Below are positions 46,708-55,649 of a DNA stretch of 64,000 nucleotides, one piece after another (the stretch's first letter is position 1; the number at the start of each line of letters is the position of its first letter). The stretch comes from Flavobacteriaceae bacterium. Its GTDB lineage: Bacteria > Bacteroidota > Bacteroidia > Flavobacteriales > Flavobacteriaceae. The notes below the pieces were generated by a model. It searched no databases. It saw only the letters and a program-made list of their open reading frames with translations, and was not told the DNA's origin. The position numbers were made by a program, and so were the translations under genes. The stretch is from the NCBI GenBank assembly GCA_016780345.1, contig JADHLZ010000004.1, positions 1 through 64,000 of the forward strand, read 5' to 3'.

Positions 46708-47613
46708 ATGATAAGAAAAGAGTTTTCAAATTTTATCGATAATCTACAAGGAGATATTGTTAACTCTTTGGAAAAAATTGATGGAAAAGAGAGATTCAAA
46801 AAAGACCATTGGATTAGAGAAAAAGGTGGTGATGGACTTACAATGGTAATTGAAAATGGTAATGTTTTTGAAAAAGGCGGAGTAAATGTTTCTAAAGTTT
46901 ATGGCGAACTTCCTAAATCAATGTCAAAAATGTTGAAAGTAAATAATTCAGATTTTTTTGCTTGTGGAATTAGTATCGTAATTCACCCAAAAAACCCCAT
47001 GGTTCCTACATTTCACGCTAATTTAAGATACTTCGAATTGTATGAAAAAGGCAAGCTAAAAGATAGCTGGTTTGGAGGAGGTCTTGATCTTACACCTTAT
47101 TATTTATTTGAATCCGATATAGTTCATTTTCATAATTCTTGCAAAAAAGTTTGTGATCAATTTAATCCTAATTTCTATAAAACTTATAAAAAAAAATGTG
47201 ACGAATACTTTTGGAATGATCATCGAAATGAAGCCAGAGGAGTTGGAGGTTTATTTTTTGACTATTGCAGAGAAAACAAAAATATGACTGCGGACAATTG
47301 GCTATTGTTTATTAAAAAAGTGGGGGGTTGCATAAAAAATTCTTATTTACCTATTGTCAAAAAGAGAAAAGACACTGTCTATAACAATGATAATGTTAAA
47401 TGGCAAAATATTAGAAGAGGACGATATGTGGAATTCAATCTTTTATATGATAAAGGAACCCTATTTGGCCTTAAAACCAATGGTAGGATTGAAAGTATTT
47501 TGATTAGCATGCCTCCTAAGGCAAGATGGGTTTATGATTACACTCCTAAAAATGGAAGCTTAGAAGAAAAAATAATAAAAATTTTAAAATCCCCAAAAAA
47601 CTGGGTTAAATGA
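46708..47613 (+). CDS. hemF: Oxygen-dependent coproporphyrinogen-III oxidase
   Basis: 301 residues, the normal HemF length. Diagnostic segments are HPKNPMVPTFHANLRYFE, WFGGGLDLTPYY (both carry catalytic-site residues), NEARGVGGLFFDY and RGRYVEFNLLYDKGTLFGL. It uses O2 to decarboxylate coproporphyrinogen III, so heme synthesis by this locus is aerobic; no hemN is in the window. Between hemE (1 bp) and hemB (6 bp). Confidence 0.97.
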   Translation: MIRKEFSNFIDNLQGDIVNSLEKIDGKERFKKDHWIREKGGDGLTMVIENGNVFEKGGVNVSKVYGELPKSMSKMLKVNNSDFFACGISIVIHPKNPMVPTFHANLRYFELYEKGKLKDSWFGGGLDLTPYYLFESDIVHFHNSCKKVCDQFNPNFYKTYKKKCDEYFWNDHRNEARGVGGLFFDYCRENKNMTADNWLLFIKKVGGCIKNSYLPIVKKRKDTVYNNDNVKWQNIRRGRYVEFNLLYDKGTLFGLKTNGRIESILISMPPKARWVYDYTPKNGSLEEKIIKILKSPKNWVK

Positions 47614-47619
47614 AAAAAT

Positions 47620-48594
47620 ATGTATCCATTAAATAGAAATAGAAGACTTAGGTCAAAAGAATCTTTAAGAAACCTAATTCGCGAGTCAACAATTCATCCT
47701 CACGATTTTATTGCTCCACTTTTTTTAGTTGAAGGAAAAAATGTTAAAGAAGAAATCTCTTCAATGCCAGACTACTACAGATATAGCTTAGATAATATTG
47801 TAAAAGAAGTAAAACAACTTTGGGAATTAGGAGTTCAAGCAGTTCTTTTATTTGCAAAAATCCCAGAAAACTTAAAGGACAACGCTGGAACAGAAGCTTT
47901 GAATATAGATGGCTTAATGCAAAGGGGTGTAAAAGAAATTAAGAATACTATACCTGAAATTACTGTAATGACGGATGTTGCTTTAGATCCTTATTCAAAT
48001 TATGGACATGACGGAATTGTTGAAAACAACGAAATAATAAACGATAAAACAAACGAAATATTGTCCAAAATGGCATTGTCTCATGCCGTAGCTGGAGCTG
48101 ATGTAATTGCTCCAAGTGATATGATGGATGGTAGAGTGCTTTCTATTAGAAAAATCCTTGAAAAAAACGGGTTTCATAATACTGCAATTATGAGTTACGC
48201 GGCAAAATATGCCTCAAGTTTTTATGGCCCCTTTCGTGAAGCTCTAGACTCAAAGCCAGGTTTTGGAGATAAAAAAACTTATCAGATGGATTTTTGTAAT
48301 AGATTTGATGCTGTAAGTGAAGCAAAATTAGATATCAATGAAGGAGCTGATATTATAATGGTAAAACCAGGAATTTCTTACTTAGACATTTTGAGAGATC
48401 TAAAAAACACAATTGATTCGCCAATAGCAATCTATCAAGTAAGTGGCGAATACTCAATGTTAAAAGCTGCTGGTAAACAAGGGTGGTTAGATCAAGATAA
48501 AGTTATGATGGAACAGCTAATCTCAATGAAAAGAGCTGGTGCAAGTATGATTGCCTCATACTTTGCTAAAGATGCAATAAAGTTAATCTCTTAA
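47620..48594 (+). CDS. hemB: Delta-aminolevulinic acid dehydratase (porphobilinogen synthase)
   Basis: 324 residues. The two substrate Schiff-base lysines are K196 (SYAAKYASSFYGPFRE) and K249 (IMVKPG). The metal-site segment is DVALDPYSNYGHDG (119-132): the cysteines of zinc-type enzymes are replaced by Asp and other residues, so this is a Mg-type active site. It condenses two ALA to porphobilinogen. It is the last hem gene of the rightward unit, although the pathway order would put it between hemA and hemC. Confidence 0.96.
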   Translation: MYPLNRNRRLRSKESLRNLIRESTIHPHDFIAPLFLVEGKNVKEEISSMPDYYRYSLDNIVKEVKQLWELGVQAVLLFAKIPENLKDNAGTEALNIDGLMQRGVKEIKNTIPEITVMTDVALDPYSNYGHDGIVENNEIINDKTNEILSKMALSHAVAGADVIAPSDMMDGRVLSIRKILEKNGFHNTAIMSYAAKYASSFYGPFREALDSKPGFGDKKTYQMDFCNRFDAVSEAKLDINEGADIIMVKPGISYLDILRDLKNTIDSPIAIYQVSGEYSMLKAAGKQGWLDQDKVMMEQLISMKRAGASMIASYFAKDAIKLIS

Positions 48595-48614
48595 ATTTTG
48601 ATACTTTAGCTAAT

Positions 48615-49760
48615 ATGAAAAATAGAAAAAGTTTCATATTATTTTTTTGCATAATTTTTTTTGCATTTGTTTTTAAATCCGATGTAACATATATTTCTGA
48701 GTTAGTTTCTACAATAGCTAAAATTAAGAGAACTAAAGCGGATATTACCGATTACCTTTATTTTGAAAAAATTGAAATCAAAAAAAGTAAAACTCCTCAA
48801 CCTTGGCGTATTCACTCAAATTATAATAAAGTAGAGCCAACCAATACTTTAAAAAATCTTCATGCGGAGCTTGGCACTGTAGCTTTTATGATAATTAAAA
48901 ATGATTCCATTTGGCATGAAAAATATTATAGTGGATATAATATGAATTCTTACAGTAATTCTTTCTCAATGGCAAAGAGTATCGTCTCCGCCGTTATGGG
49001 TAAGGCTATTGAAAAAGAGTTTTTTAAATCAATTGACGATAAAGTCAGCGACTACCTTGATGGTTACGATTCTGGATTTTCTTCAGAGTTAACAATTGGA
49101 GATTTATCAAGTATGTCCTCAGGCATGGACTGGAACGAAAGTTATACAAATATTTTTGGAGTCACAGCTCGATCCTATATAACAAGTGAATTAAATGAAC
49201 TAATAAAATCTAGAGAAATTCTGGAACAACCAGGGAAAAGTTTTAAATACTATAGTAGCAACACTCAACTTCTTTCAATGACAATTGAAAAAGCAACCAA
49301 CAAGAAAATTTCAACCTTAGTTAAAGATTGGTTTCTAGATCCACTTGGGTTTGAAAATAATGTGTATTGGCAAACTGACGGAGATAAAAATAATACAATT
49401 AAAGCATATTGTTGTTTTAATTCTAATGCTAGAGATTTTGCAAGATTTGGAAAGCTTTATAAAGATTTTGGAAAATGGAATGGAAATCAAATTCTTGATT
49501 CAGCTTTTGTCGCAAAATCAATTACACCTAGATTTGAAAAAAGCCCCGAATATGGATATGGATTTTGGCTTGGTGAGATTGAGGGAAATAAATTTTTTGC
49601 AATGAGGGGTATTTTGGGACAATATGTTATTGTTATTCCAGAAAAAAATACAATCATTACGAGACTTGGAAAAAGAAATAATGAGAAAGATAATAATAGA
49701 CCAAAAGACTTTGATATCTACTTTAAGGAGGCTCTTAAAATGCTCGAAACTAAAGTTTGA
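48615..49760 (+). CDS. Beta-lactamase-fold serine hydrolase (S12 family)
   Basis: 381 residues with an N-terminal membrane anchor or signal (about 5-21). The nucleophile motif SxxK is S118-MA-K121 (NSFSMAKSIVSAVMG), the Tyr of the second motif is Y213 (FKYYSSNTQLL), and FWLGEIEGNKFFAMRGILGQYVIVIPE supplies the third-strand region (split as FWLGEIEGNK and FFAMRGILGQYV). Such proteins include class C-like esterases, D-amino-acid peptidases and 6-aminohexanoate hydrolases; true beta-lactamase activity is not implied. Follows hemB by 20 bp and precedes a peptide-type ABC ATPase by 3 bp, hinting at peptide or cell-wall fragment processing. Confidence 0.85.
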   Translation: MKNRKSFILFFCIIFFAFVFKSDVTYISELVSTIAKIKRTKADITDYLYFEKIEIKKSKTPQPWRIHSNYNKVEPTNTLKNLHAELGTVAFMIIKNDSIWHEKYYSGYNMNSYSNSFSMAKSIVSAVMGKAIEKEFFKSIDDKVSDYLDGYDSGFSSELTIGDLSSMSSGMDWNESYTNIFGVTARSYITSELNELIKSREILEQPGKSFKYYSSNTQLLSMTIEKATNKKISTLVKDWFLDPLGFENNVYWQTDGDKNNTIKAYCCFNSNARDFARFGKLYKDFGKWNGNQILDSAFVAKSITPRFEKSPEYGYGFWLGEIEGNKFFAMRGILGQYVIVIPEKNTIITRLGKRNNEKDNNRPKDFDIYFKEALKMLETKV

Positions 49761-49763
49761 TTT

Positions 49764-51380
49764 ATGAAAGCTACAAAAGTTCTGTCCGTCAAAAATTATT
49801 CCTTGAAAATTGATCATAAAAATGTTTTATCTAACATTTCTTTTGAACTAGGAAAGGGAGAGATTTTAGGAATTGTTGGAGAGTCAGGTAGCGGTAAGTC
49901 TTTAACTGCACTTTCTATTTTAAAACTTTTAAATATTCGAAATTCAAAAAGTAGCGGAGAAATTTTTTTTAACGGCAATTCCATAAGTCAACTTGAAGAA
50001 TCAGAAATAAAAAAAATTAGAGGAAACGAAATTTCAATTGTTTTTCAGGAACCGATGAGTTCTCTAAATCCAAGCATGAAATGTGGTCATCAAATCTCAG
50101 AAATTATTTTAAATCATGAAAAAATAAGCACGGCATCATCAAAAATAAAGTCACTTGAATTAATTAGAAAGGTTAAATTAAGCAACCCAAATAAAATTTA
50201 TGAAAAGTATCCGCATGAGTTGAGTGGAGGACAACAACAAAGAATAATGATAGCAATTGCTATAGCATGTAAACCAAAATTACTTATTACTGACGAACCA
50301 ACCACATCACTTGATAGTATAGTAAAAAACGAAATTCTTTCCCTTATAAAATCTTTACAATCTGAATTTAAAATGAGTGTAATTTTTATATCTCACGATT
50401 TAAATCTTATATCAAAGTTTGTGGATAATATTCTTATTTTAAGAAATGGAAAAATAGTAGAGAAAGGTAGAGTAAAGAATATTTTTAAATCTCCAAAAAA
50501 TGAGTACACACTAAAGCTATTAAGCTCTAACCCCCCTAAAAAAAATAGACCTTACAGATTATTAAACTCAAATTCAATAAAAACTAAACTAATATCAACC
50601 AAACAAAGAAAAGAAAATCACAAAATAATTTATGATCAAAATCCAATACTTGAAATAAAAAACATTTCCGTTTCTTATGCAAATCTAACTATCTTAAATA
50701 ATATTTCTTTTGATCTATTTAAAGGTGAAGTTTTAGGTATTGTTGGTGAATCAGGCTCTGGAAAGTCGACAATAGCAAAATGTATTCTTGGACTAATCCA
50801 ATTAATCAATGGTAAAATTCTTTTTAGTAGTGAAAATATTTTTCATATAAAAAATTCAATTTTTAGAAAAAAAATACAACTCATATTCCAAGATCCTTAC
50901 TCCTCTTTAAATCCTGAAATGTCCATTGGAGACAGTATTGTTGAGCCAATGATTGTCCATAAAATTTTTTCAACTAAAGAAGAAATGAAACTTAAAGCTT
51001 TGGCTTTATTAAGTCAAGTAGGTCTTTCAGAAAGTGACTATTATAAATTTCCTGATCAATTTTCTGGTGGACAAAGACAGAGAATAGTTATTGCAAGAGC
51101 ATTGGTTTTAAATCCTGAAATTATCGTTTGCGATGAATCAGTTTCAGCTTTAGATGTTTCTATACAAGCTGAAATTTTAAATTTACTAAACGATTTAAAA
51201 GAAAAACATAACTTAACTTATATTTTTATATCACATGACATGTCAGTTATCAAATATTTCACAGATAGGGTCATCGTTTTAAATAAAGGCAACATTATAG
51301 AATTAAATGAAACAGATGCTTTATTTAAATCTCCAAAAAATGATTATACTAAAGCATTATTAAAAGCAAGCAATTTTTAA
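49764..51380 (+). CDS. Two-domain peptide/nickel-type ABC transporter ATPase
   Basis: 538 residues made of two nucleotide-binding domains, like DppD fused to DppF (YejF/GsiA type). First domain: Walker A GESGSGKS (39-46), signature LSGGQQQR and Walker B LLITDEPT. Second domain: GESGSGKST near 330, signature FSGGQRQR and IIVCDESVSALD. Each would drive import of oligopeptides or similar with a DppB/C permease pair and a binding protein, but none is in this window. The second Walker B has DES instead of DEP, common in this group. The serine hydrolase gene is 3 bp upstream. Confidence 0.92.
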   Translation: MKATKVLSVKNYSLKIDHKNVLSNISFELGKGEILGIVGESGSGKSLTALSILKLLNIRNSKSSGEIFFNGNSISQLEESEIKKIRGNEISIVFQEPMSSLNPSMKCGHQISEIILNHEKISTASSKIKSLELIRKVKLSNPNKIYEKYPHELSGGQQQRIMIAIAIACKPKLLITDEPTTSLDSIVKNEILSLIKSLQSEFKMSVIFISHDLNLISKFVDNILILRNGKIVEKGRVKNIFKSPKNEYTLKLLSSNPPKKNRPYRLLNSNSIKTKLISTKQRKENHKIIYDQNPILEIKNISVSYANLTILNNISFDLFKGEVLGIVGESGSGKSTIAKCILGLIQLINGKILFSSENIFHIKNSIFRKKIQLIFQDPYSSLNPEMSIGDSIVEPMIVHKIFSTKEEMKLKALALLSQVGLSESDYYKFPDQFSGGQRQRIVIARALVLNPEIIVCDESVSALDVSIQAEILNLLNDLKEKHNLTYIFISHDMSVIKYFTDRVIVLNKGNIIELNETDALFKSPKNDYTKALLKASNF

Positions 51381-51827
51381 ATGGAATTAAGCTTAATATA
51401 TAAATGGATTTTACAACTTCATTCCCTTTGGTCTATTTTAACTTTATCTCTTTTAATATTTACAATTATAAAATGTCTTTATAAACTTTCAAAAAATAAA
51501 TTGTTTACAGCTCTTGATTTAAGAATAGCTTTATTTGCTTTAATTTTTTCTTTTTTTCAATTTGTAATTGGATTAATTTTATATTTTATTTCCCCAAATT
51601 TATATCATTGGGAAAACCCTATAAATGAAATATTTGAGAATAAAATTTATTTGTTTCATTTAGTTGAGTATCCTATTTATAATATATTGGGCATTTTAAC
51701 TATTTCTATTGGATGGTCACTATTTAAAAAAGCCAAAACCAATAAGAAAAAATTTTTAAGAATTTCGTTTTTTTATATAATAGGTTCCTTCTTTTTTTTT
51801 ATTATATTTTATAAAATTTACATATGA
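51381..51827 (+). CDS. Four-helix membrane protein, unknown
   Basis: 148 residues with four hydrophobic segments (about 8-30, 45-70, 92-115, 127-147). A polar loop NLYHWENPINEIFENK follows helix 2, and H91 (FHLVEYP) lies at the start of helix 3. It begins on the base directly after the ABC ATPase stop, so it belongs to that transcript. I do not recognise the family; its topology is too short for an ABC permease. Confidence 0.7.
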   Translation: MELSLIYKWILQLHSLWSILTLSLLIFTIIKCLYKLSKNKLFTALDLRIALFALIFSFFQFVIGLILYFISPNLYHWENPINEIFENKIYLFHLVEYPIYNILGILTISIGWSLFKKAKTNKKKFLRISFFYIIGSFFFFIIFYKIYI

Positions 51828-51831
51828 AAAA

Positions 51832-51857
51832 ACACTCTCTTTAAAAAAAGAGAGTGT
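51832..51857 (-). terminator. Strong hairpin, T-run on minus strand only
   Basis: Perfect 11-bp stem ACACTCTCTTT/AAAGAGAGTGT with loop AAAA. On the plus strand it is followed by AAAACC rather than T; on the minus strand a T-run follows. It sits 4 bp after the membrane-protein stop. It may end rightward transcripts weakly and leftward read-through from pheS efficiently. Confidence 0.55.
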
Positions 51858-51951
51858 AAAACCAAACTATTAATAACTAATGAATTTTATCACTTTAAAT
51901 TTAATTTTAAATTAAGTAGTACATTCACAAAATTTTGTTAATCTTTATAAA

Positions 51952-52941
51952 ATGAATTTAAGATATGGTGTTCTTGGTGGTGGAAGTTGGGGAACTGCAA
52001 TTGTAAAGATGTTGTGTGAAAATAATGATTCTATTAACTGGTATATTCGGAACGAAGAAGACGTGTCTTTTATAAAAAAAAAAGGGAAAAACCCTAAATA
52101 TTTACGTTCTGTAAATCTCGAAAACAAAAAACTTAATATAAGTTCATCAATTACAGATATAACTAAAAAATCAGATTTATTAATTCTGGCAATACCCTCT
52201 CCATTTGTCGATGAAGATTTAAAAAAAATTAAACATTTGCTCTCAAAAAAAATTATTTTCTCTGCACTTAAAGGTGTCGTTCCAACTACTCATTTGATAG
52301 TAAGTGAACATTTAAATAAATTTTATAAAATTCCTTTTTCTAATATTGGAATTCTTACAGGACCTTGCCATGCAGAGGAAGTAGCATTAGAAAAGCTTTC
52401 ATATCTAACAATCGCAAGTAAAAATCAAGAAATAGGCTTAAAGTTGAGATCCGATTTATGCTCGAACTATATCAATGTTAAATATTCAAAAGATACTATG
52501 GGTGTTGAGTACGCTGCTATGTTAAAGAATGTTTACGCCATTATTGCTGGAATATGTCACGGTCTTGGTTATGGAGATAATTATCAAAGTGTTTTGATTA
52601 GCAGTTGTGTTAGAGAAATGAAAAAATTTATACAACAAATTTATACAACTAAAAGAGATATTAACGACTCAGAATACCTTGGAGATTTGCTAGTAACTTG
52701 TTATTCTTCTTTTAGTAGAAATAGAACATTAGGTAATATGCTTGGTAAAGGATATACTTTAAAATCTGCAATTTCTGAGATGTCTATGATTGCTGAAGGT
52801 TATTATGCTACAAAAAATGCTTACGAACTAATTGAAAAAAATATTTCCGAATTTAAAATAATTGCTTCTTCTTTTGAAATTTTATATAATAACAAAAACC
52901 CAAAAAAAATAATAAAAGAACTTAGTGTAAATTTAGATTGA
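51952..52941 (+). CDS. gpsA: NAD(P)-dependent glycerol-3-phosphate dehydrogenase
   Basis: 329 residues. N-terminal Rossmann motif [11 protein letters not shown] (about 5-15), ALKGV and [11 protein letters not shown] in the middle, and the catalytic lysine in [14 protein letters not shown] (about 187-200) followed by GLGYGDN. It reduces dihydroxyacetone phosphate to glycerol-3-phosphate for phospholipid synthesis. It converges on pheS with a 9-bp overlap of coding sequence. The upstream 124-bp gap contains the hairpin at 51832 and an unclear promoter. Confidence 0.95.
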   Translation: MNLRYGVLGGGSWGTAIVKMLCENNDSINWYIRNEEDVSFIKKKGKNPKYLRSVNLENKKLNISSSITDITKKSDLLILAIPSPFVDEDLKKIKHLLSKKIIFSALKGVVPTTHLIVSEHLNKFYKIPFSNIGILTGPCHAEEVALEKLSYLTIASKNQEIGLKLRSDLCSNYINVKYSKDTMGVEYAAMLKNVYAIIAGICHGLGYGDNYQSVLISSCVREMKKFIQQIYTTKRDINDSEYLGDLLVTCYSSFSRNRTLGNMLGKGYTLKSAISEMSMIAEGYYATKNAYELIEKNISEFKIIASSFEILYNNKNPKKIIKELSVNLD

Positions 52942-53952
52942 ATCTCTAAACTGATTATTAAATCTAATATCATTGTCATACAAAATTCTAATGTCTTCTA
53001 TTTGATATAAAAGCATTGCAATACGTTCAATACCCATGCCAAATGCAAAGCCAGTATATTTGTTAGAATCAATTTTACAGTTATCCAAAACATTAGGATC
53101 GACCATTCCGCATCCCATTATTTCAAGCCAACCGGTCCCCTTAGTTATTCTAAAATCTGTTTCAGAATTTAGTCCCCAGTAAATATCAACTTCCGCACTT
53201 GGCTCAGTAAATGGAAAGTAAGATGGCCTTAATCTTATTTTAGATTTACCAAATAATTCTTTTATAAAGTAAAGTAAGGTTTGCTTTAAATCAGAAAAAG
53301 AAACATTTTTATCAATATACAACCCTTCAATTTGATGAAAAAAACAATGAGATCGAGCAGATATATCTTCATTTCTATATACTCTTCCAGGTGAAATTGT
53401 TCTAATTGGCGGGTCGTTATCTTCCATATGTCTTATTTGAACCGAGGAGGTATGGGTCCTAAGCAATAAATCAGGATCTTTTTTTATAAAAAAAGTATCT
53501 TGCATATCTCTTGCTGGATGGTGAAATGGTAAATTTAAAGCTGTAAAATTGTGCCAGTCATCTTCTATTTCTGGCCCTTCTGAAGTGTTGAACCCAATTT
53601 TATAAAAAATATCTATAATTTTATCTCTGATTATCGAAATTGGGTGCCTTGAGCCTAACTCTATCAAGTTAGCTGGCCTTGTTAAATCGATGTTTCCAGA
53701 GTTATTACTAGAGTCTTTAGTGAGAGATTTTTTCAATTCCTCTAGTTTATTATTAGCTACTAATTTAAGTTTGTTAATTGCTTTTCCAAATTCTTTTTTT
53801 TGAGATACATCTACTTTTTTGAATTCAGAAAAGTATCTACTTATATGGCCTTTTTTCCCTAAAAATTTAATTCTAAATTTTTCAATTTCACCACTATCTT
53901 GGCTTGAAAAATCTAAAACTTCTTTTACTTTACTTTCAATTTCTTCAATCAT
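52933..53952 (-). CDS. pheS: Phenylalanyl-tRNA synthetase alpha subunit
   Basis: 339 residues. An N-terminal coiled-coil tRNA-binding arm (about 1-85) precedes the class II core with [12 protein letters not shown], motif 2 [23 protein letters not shown] (shown here as [14 protein letters not shown] and FFHQIEGL) and motif 3 [18 protein letters not shown] near the end. It forms the alpha2beta2 enzyme with PheT, which is not adjacent, as usual in Bacteroidota. Starts 19 nt after a TATTTTTG box. Confidence 0.97.
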   Translation of the reverse strand: MIEEIESKVKEVLDFSSQDSGEIEKFRIKFLGKKGHISRYFSEFKKVDVSQKKEFGKAINKLKLVANNKLEELKKSLTKDSSNNSGNIDLTRPANLIELGSRHPISIIRDKIIDIFYKIGFNTSEGPEIEDDWHNFTALNLPFHHPARDMQDTFFIKKDPDLLLRTHTSSVQIRHMEDNDPPIRTISPGRVYRNEDISARSHCFFHQIEGLYIDKNVSFSDLKQTLLYFIKELFGKSKIRLRPSYFPFTEPSAEVDIYWGLNSETDFRITKGTGWLEIMGCGMVDPNVLDNCKIDSNKYTGFAFGMGIERIAMLLYQIEDIRILYDNDIRFNNQFRDSI

Positions 53953-53971
53953 ACATTAATTTCTACTACCT

Positions 53972-53979
53972 CAAAAATA
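53972..53979 (-). promoter_or_regulatory. -7 box of pheS
   Basis: TATTTTTG on the minus strand, 19 nt upstream of the pheS ATG. No clear -33 element; the region overlaps the 3' end of the upstream hypothetical gene. Confidence 0.45.
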
Positions 53980-53991
53980 CTGAATTTTGAT

Positions 53992-54339
53992 TTATTGAAT
54001 GAGTTGTTTTTCAATAAAATAATTTATGATTGCTTCTTTCATTAAAATACTCTGTTCCCCTGGCTTTAGGTTTGGCAATTTAGATATAGTTTTATAATGT
54101 GGCCAGCCTTCATTATCAACATACTCAAATTTATAATAACCTAAAGGCTCTAATAAACGACAAATAGCAATATGCATTAAATCAATTTTTTGATCTTTAG
54201 TAAATTTAATATTTGTTTTTCCAAATTCTTGTAACCCTATTAAGAAAATTACGCTCTCTAAATCTAGTTTTTCATCAGAATTAAATTTTTCAGACAAGAG
54301 GTCCAAAATTAAATTCCACTTTTCTTTTAAACCTTTCAT
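53992..54339 (-). CDS. Conserved-looking hypothetical protein
   Basis: 115 residues, soluble, no signal peptide or membrane segment, mostly helical: an N-terminal helical half with SDEKLDLESVIFLIGLQEFG, a middle HIAICRLLEPLGYYKFEY and a C-terminal LKPGEQSILMKEAIINYF. I do not recognise a family. Real-gene signs are its normal codon use, an ATG start 55 bp from the divergent cvpA-like gene and tight packing between pheS and cvpA. Function unknown. Confidence 0.65.
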   Translation of the reverse strand: MKGLKEKWNLILDLLSEKFNSDEKLDLESVIFLIGLQEFGKTNIKFTKDQKIDLMHIAICRLLEPLGYYKFEYVDNEGWPHYKTISKLPNLKPGEQSILMKEAIINYFIEKQLIQ

Positions 54340-54355
54340 TTAATTAATTCTATAC

Positions 54356-54383
54356 TTTGATGAAAACAATATACTTATATTTG
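54356..54383 (+). promoter_or_regulatory. Promoter of the CvpA-like gene
   Basis: TTTG (54356-54359), 16-nt spacer, TATATTTG (54376-54383). The TTG start codon is 11 nt downstream, supporting the unusual start. Confidence 0.65.
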
Positions 54384-54394
54384 TAAATAAAAAA

Positions 54395-54910
54395 TTGAAT
54401 TATATTGATATTTTTATTGTTTGCTTAATCCTTTTAGGATTCTTCAGAGGATTCTCAAAAGGCCTAATTATTGAACTTAGTTCTTTTATAGCAATTATTT
54501 TAGGTGTTTATGGTTCGATAAAATTTTCTGAAATAACTTTAAGCTTCATTAATAATACTTTTTCTAATCAACTTGAGTCAATCGATGAAAACTATTTAAA
54601 AATATTTTCTTTTGCTTTCACCTTCATTATTATAATAATTTCAATATCTCTAATAGCTAGATTTTTTACGAAAGTTATTAAAATATTATTGTTAGGATGG
54701 ATCAATAAAATATTAGGAGGCCTTTTTGGTTCATTAAAATACCTTGTTATAATTGCATTTATTATAGTTTTTTTTGAGAATATCAACTCTGAGTTTTCGT
54801 TTGTAGAAATAAAAGAGTTAGAAAAAGTAATGCTTTTTAAACCTTTTTTGGAATTTGGTAATACTTTATTAAAACTTGTTAATTACGATTCAATTAATTT
54901 TTTTAATTGA
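54395..54910 (+). CDS. CvpA-family membrane protein
   Basis: 171 residues from a TTG start (NYIDIFIVCLILLGFFRGFSKGL, here given as NYIDIFIVCLILLG and FFRGFSKGL). Four hydrophobic segments (about 4-18, 26-45, 68-92, 113-133), with the GFFRGFSKGLIIEL turn and LGGLFGSLKYL typical of CvpA/colicin V production proteins, an inner-membrane family of unclear function linked to envelope integrity. Its last 21 bp overlap the convergent batE gene. A good promoter lies directly upstream. Confidence 0.88.
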   Translation: MNYIDIFIVCLILLGFFRGFSKGLIIELSSFIAIILGVYGSIKFSEITLSFINNTFSNQLESIDENYLKIFSFAFTFIIIIISISLIARFFTKVIKILLLGWINKILGGLFGSLKYLVIIAFIIVFFENINSEFSFVEIKELEKVMLFKPFLEFGNTLLKLVNYDSINFFN

Positions 54911-55648
54911 ATTTAATTCTATCCACCCATTTGAACCGTTGTTTAACTCGACCAAAACCCATTCCTTTAACTCTTCTTTAATTTTAACTTTAGTTCCCTC
55001 ATGTAAATTAAATTGAATTTCGCTTCTAAAGTTTGGCTCTGTTCTAAAATCAATTTTTTTATCAAAAATTATAGCTTCTATTTTTGTTTGTTGATTTTCA
55101 AATTTTGAAACTCCTATGAAAATAAAAACAATTGAAATAGAAAAAAGAATTGAAGAAAATATAAAGTATTTTTTTTTAGAATTACTATCACTTTTGAAAA
55201 AATATATTATAAACAAAATTAAAAAAATGTAAATTGAAATTATTCCAATACTTAACCATTGATTTATTGAAAATAAGTTAGAAATATTTACTAGTATGTT
55301 GGATATCTGATCAGATGGAAGTAATTCTATTTTATCAATTAACATATTTTGAGAATATTTAAGGTTATTTTTAACATCTACATTGTTAGGATCAATTTTC
55401 AACGCTTTTTCATAGTAAAAAACACTATTTGGAAGATCATTAATCTTGTAATAAGAATTTCCTAAATTAAAGTAAAGCTCAACAGAGTGCTCTCCATTTA
55501 CTAAAATTTCACTGAACTCTTTGATAGCATTTAAATAATCTCCATTATTGTAAAATTCTAATCCATTTTGAAATTTAACTTCATTTTTAGTTTGAGAAAA
55601 AACAAAAACTGTGAAAAAGAGTGAAATTAAAATTGCTGTTTTTTTCAT
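54890..55648 (-). CDS. batE: BatE: TPR plus SH3 membrane protein
   Basis: 252 residues from the ATG at 55648 (MKKTAILISLF); a longer frame from 55681 would lack a proper signal. Signal peptide about 1-19, two TPR-like units (about 35-105, VELYFNLGNSYYKI and SVFYYEKALKIDPNN), two membrane helices (about 130-155 and 165-185) and a C-terminal SH3-type domain (about 193-250, TEPNFRSEIQFNLHEGTKV, WVLVELNNGSNGWIEL). Last gene of the Bat operon, 1 bp after batD. The Bat proteins are thought to form a MoxR-dependent envelope complex. Confidence 0.88.
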   Translation of the reverse strand: MKKTAILISLFFTVFVFSQTKNEVKFQNGLEFYNNGDYLNAIKEFSEILVNGEHSVELYFNLGNSYYKINDLPNSVFYYEKALKIDPNNVDVKNNLKYSQNMLIDKIELLPSDQISNILVNISNLFSINQWLSIGIISIYIFLILFIIYFFKSDSNSKKKYFIFSSILFSISIVFIFIGVSKFENQQTKIEAIIFDKKIDFRTEPNFRSEIQFNLHEGTKVKIKEELKEWVLVELNNGSNGWIELNSIKKIN

Positions 55649-55649
55649 T

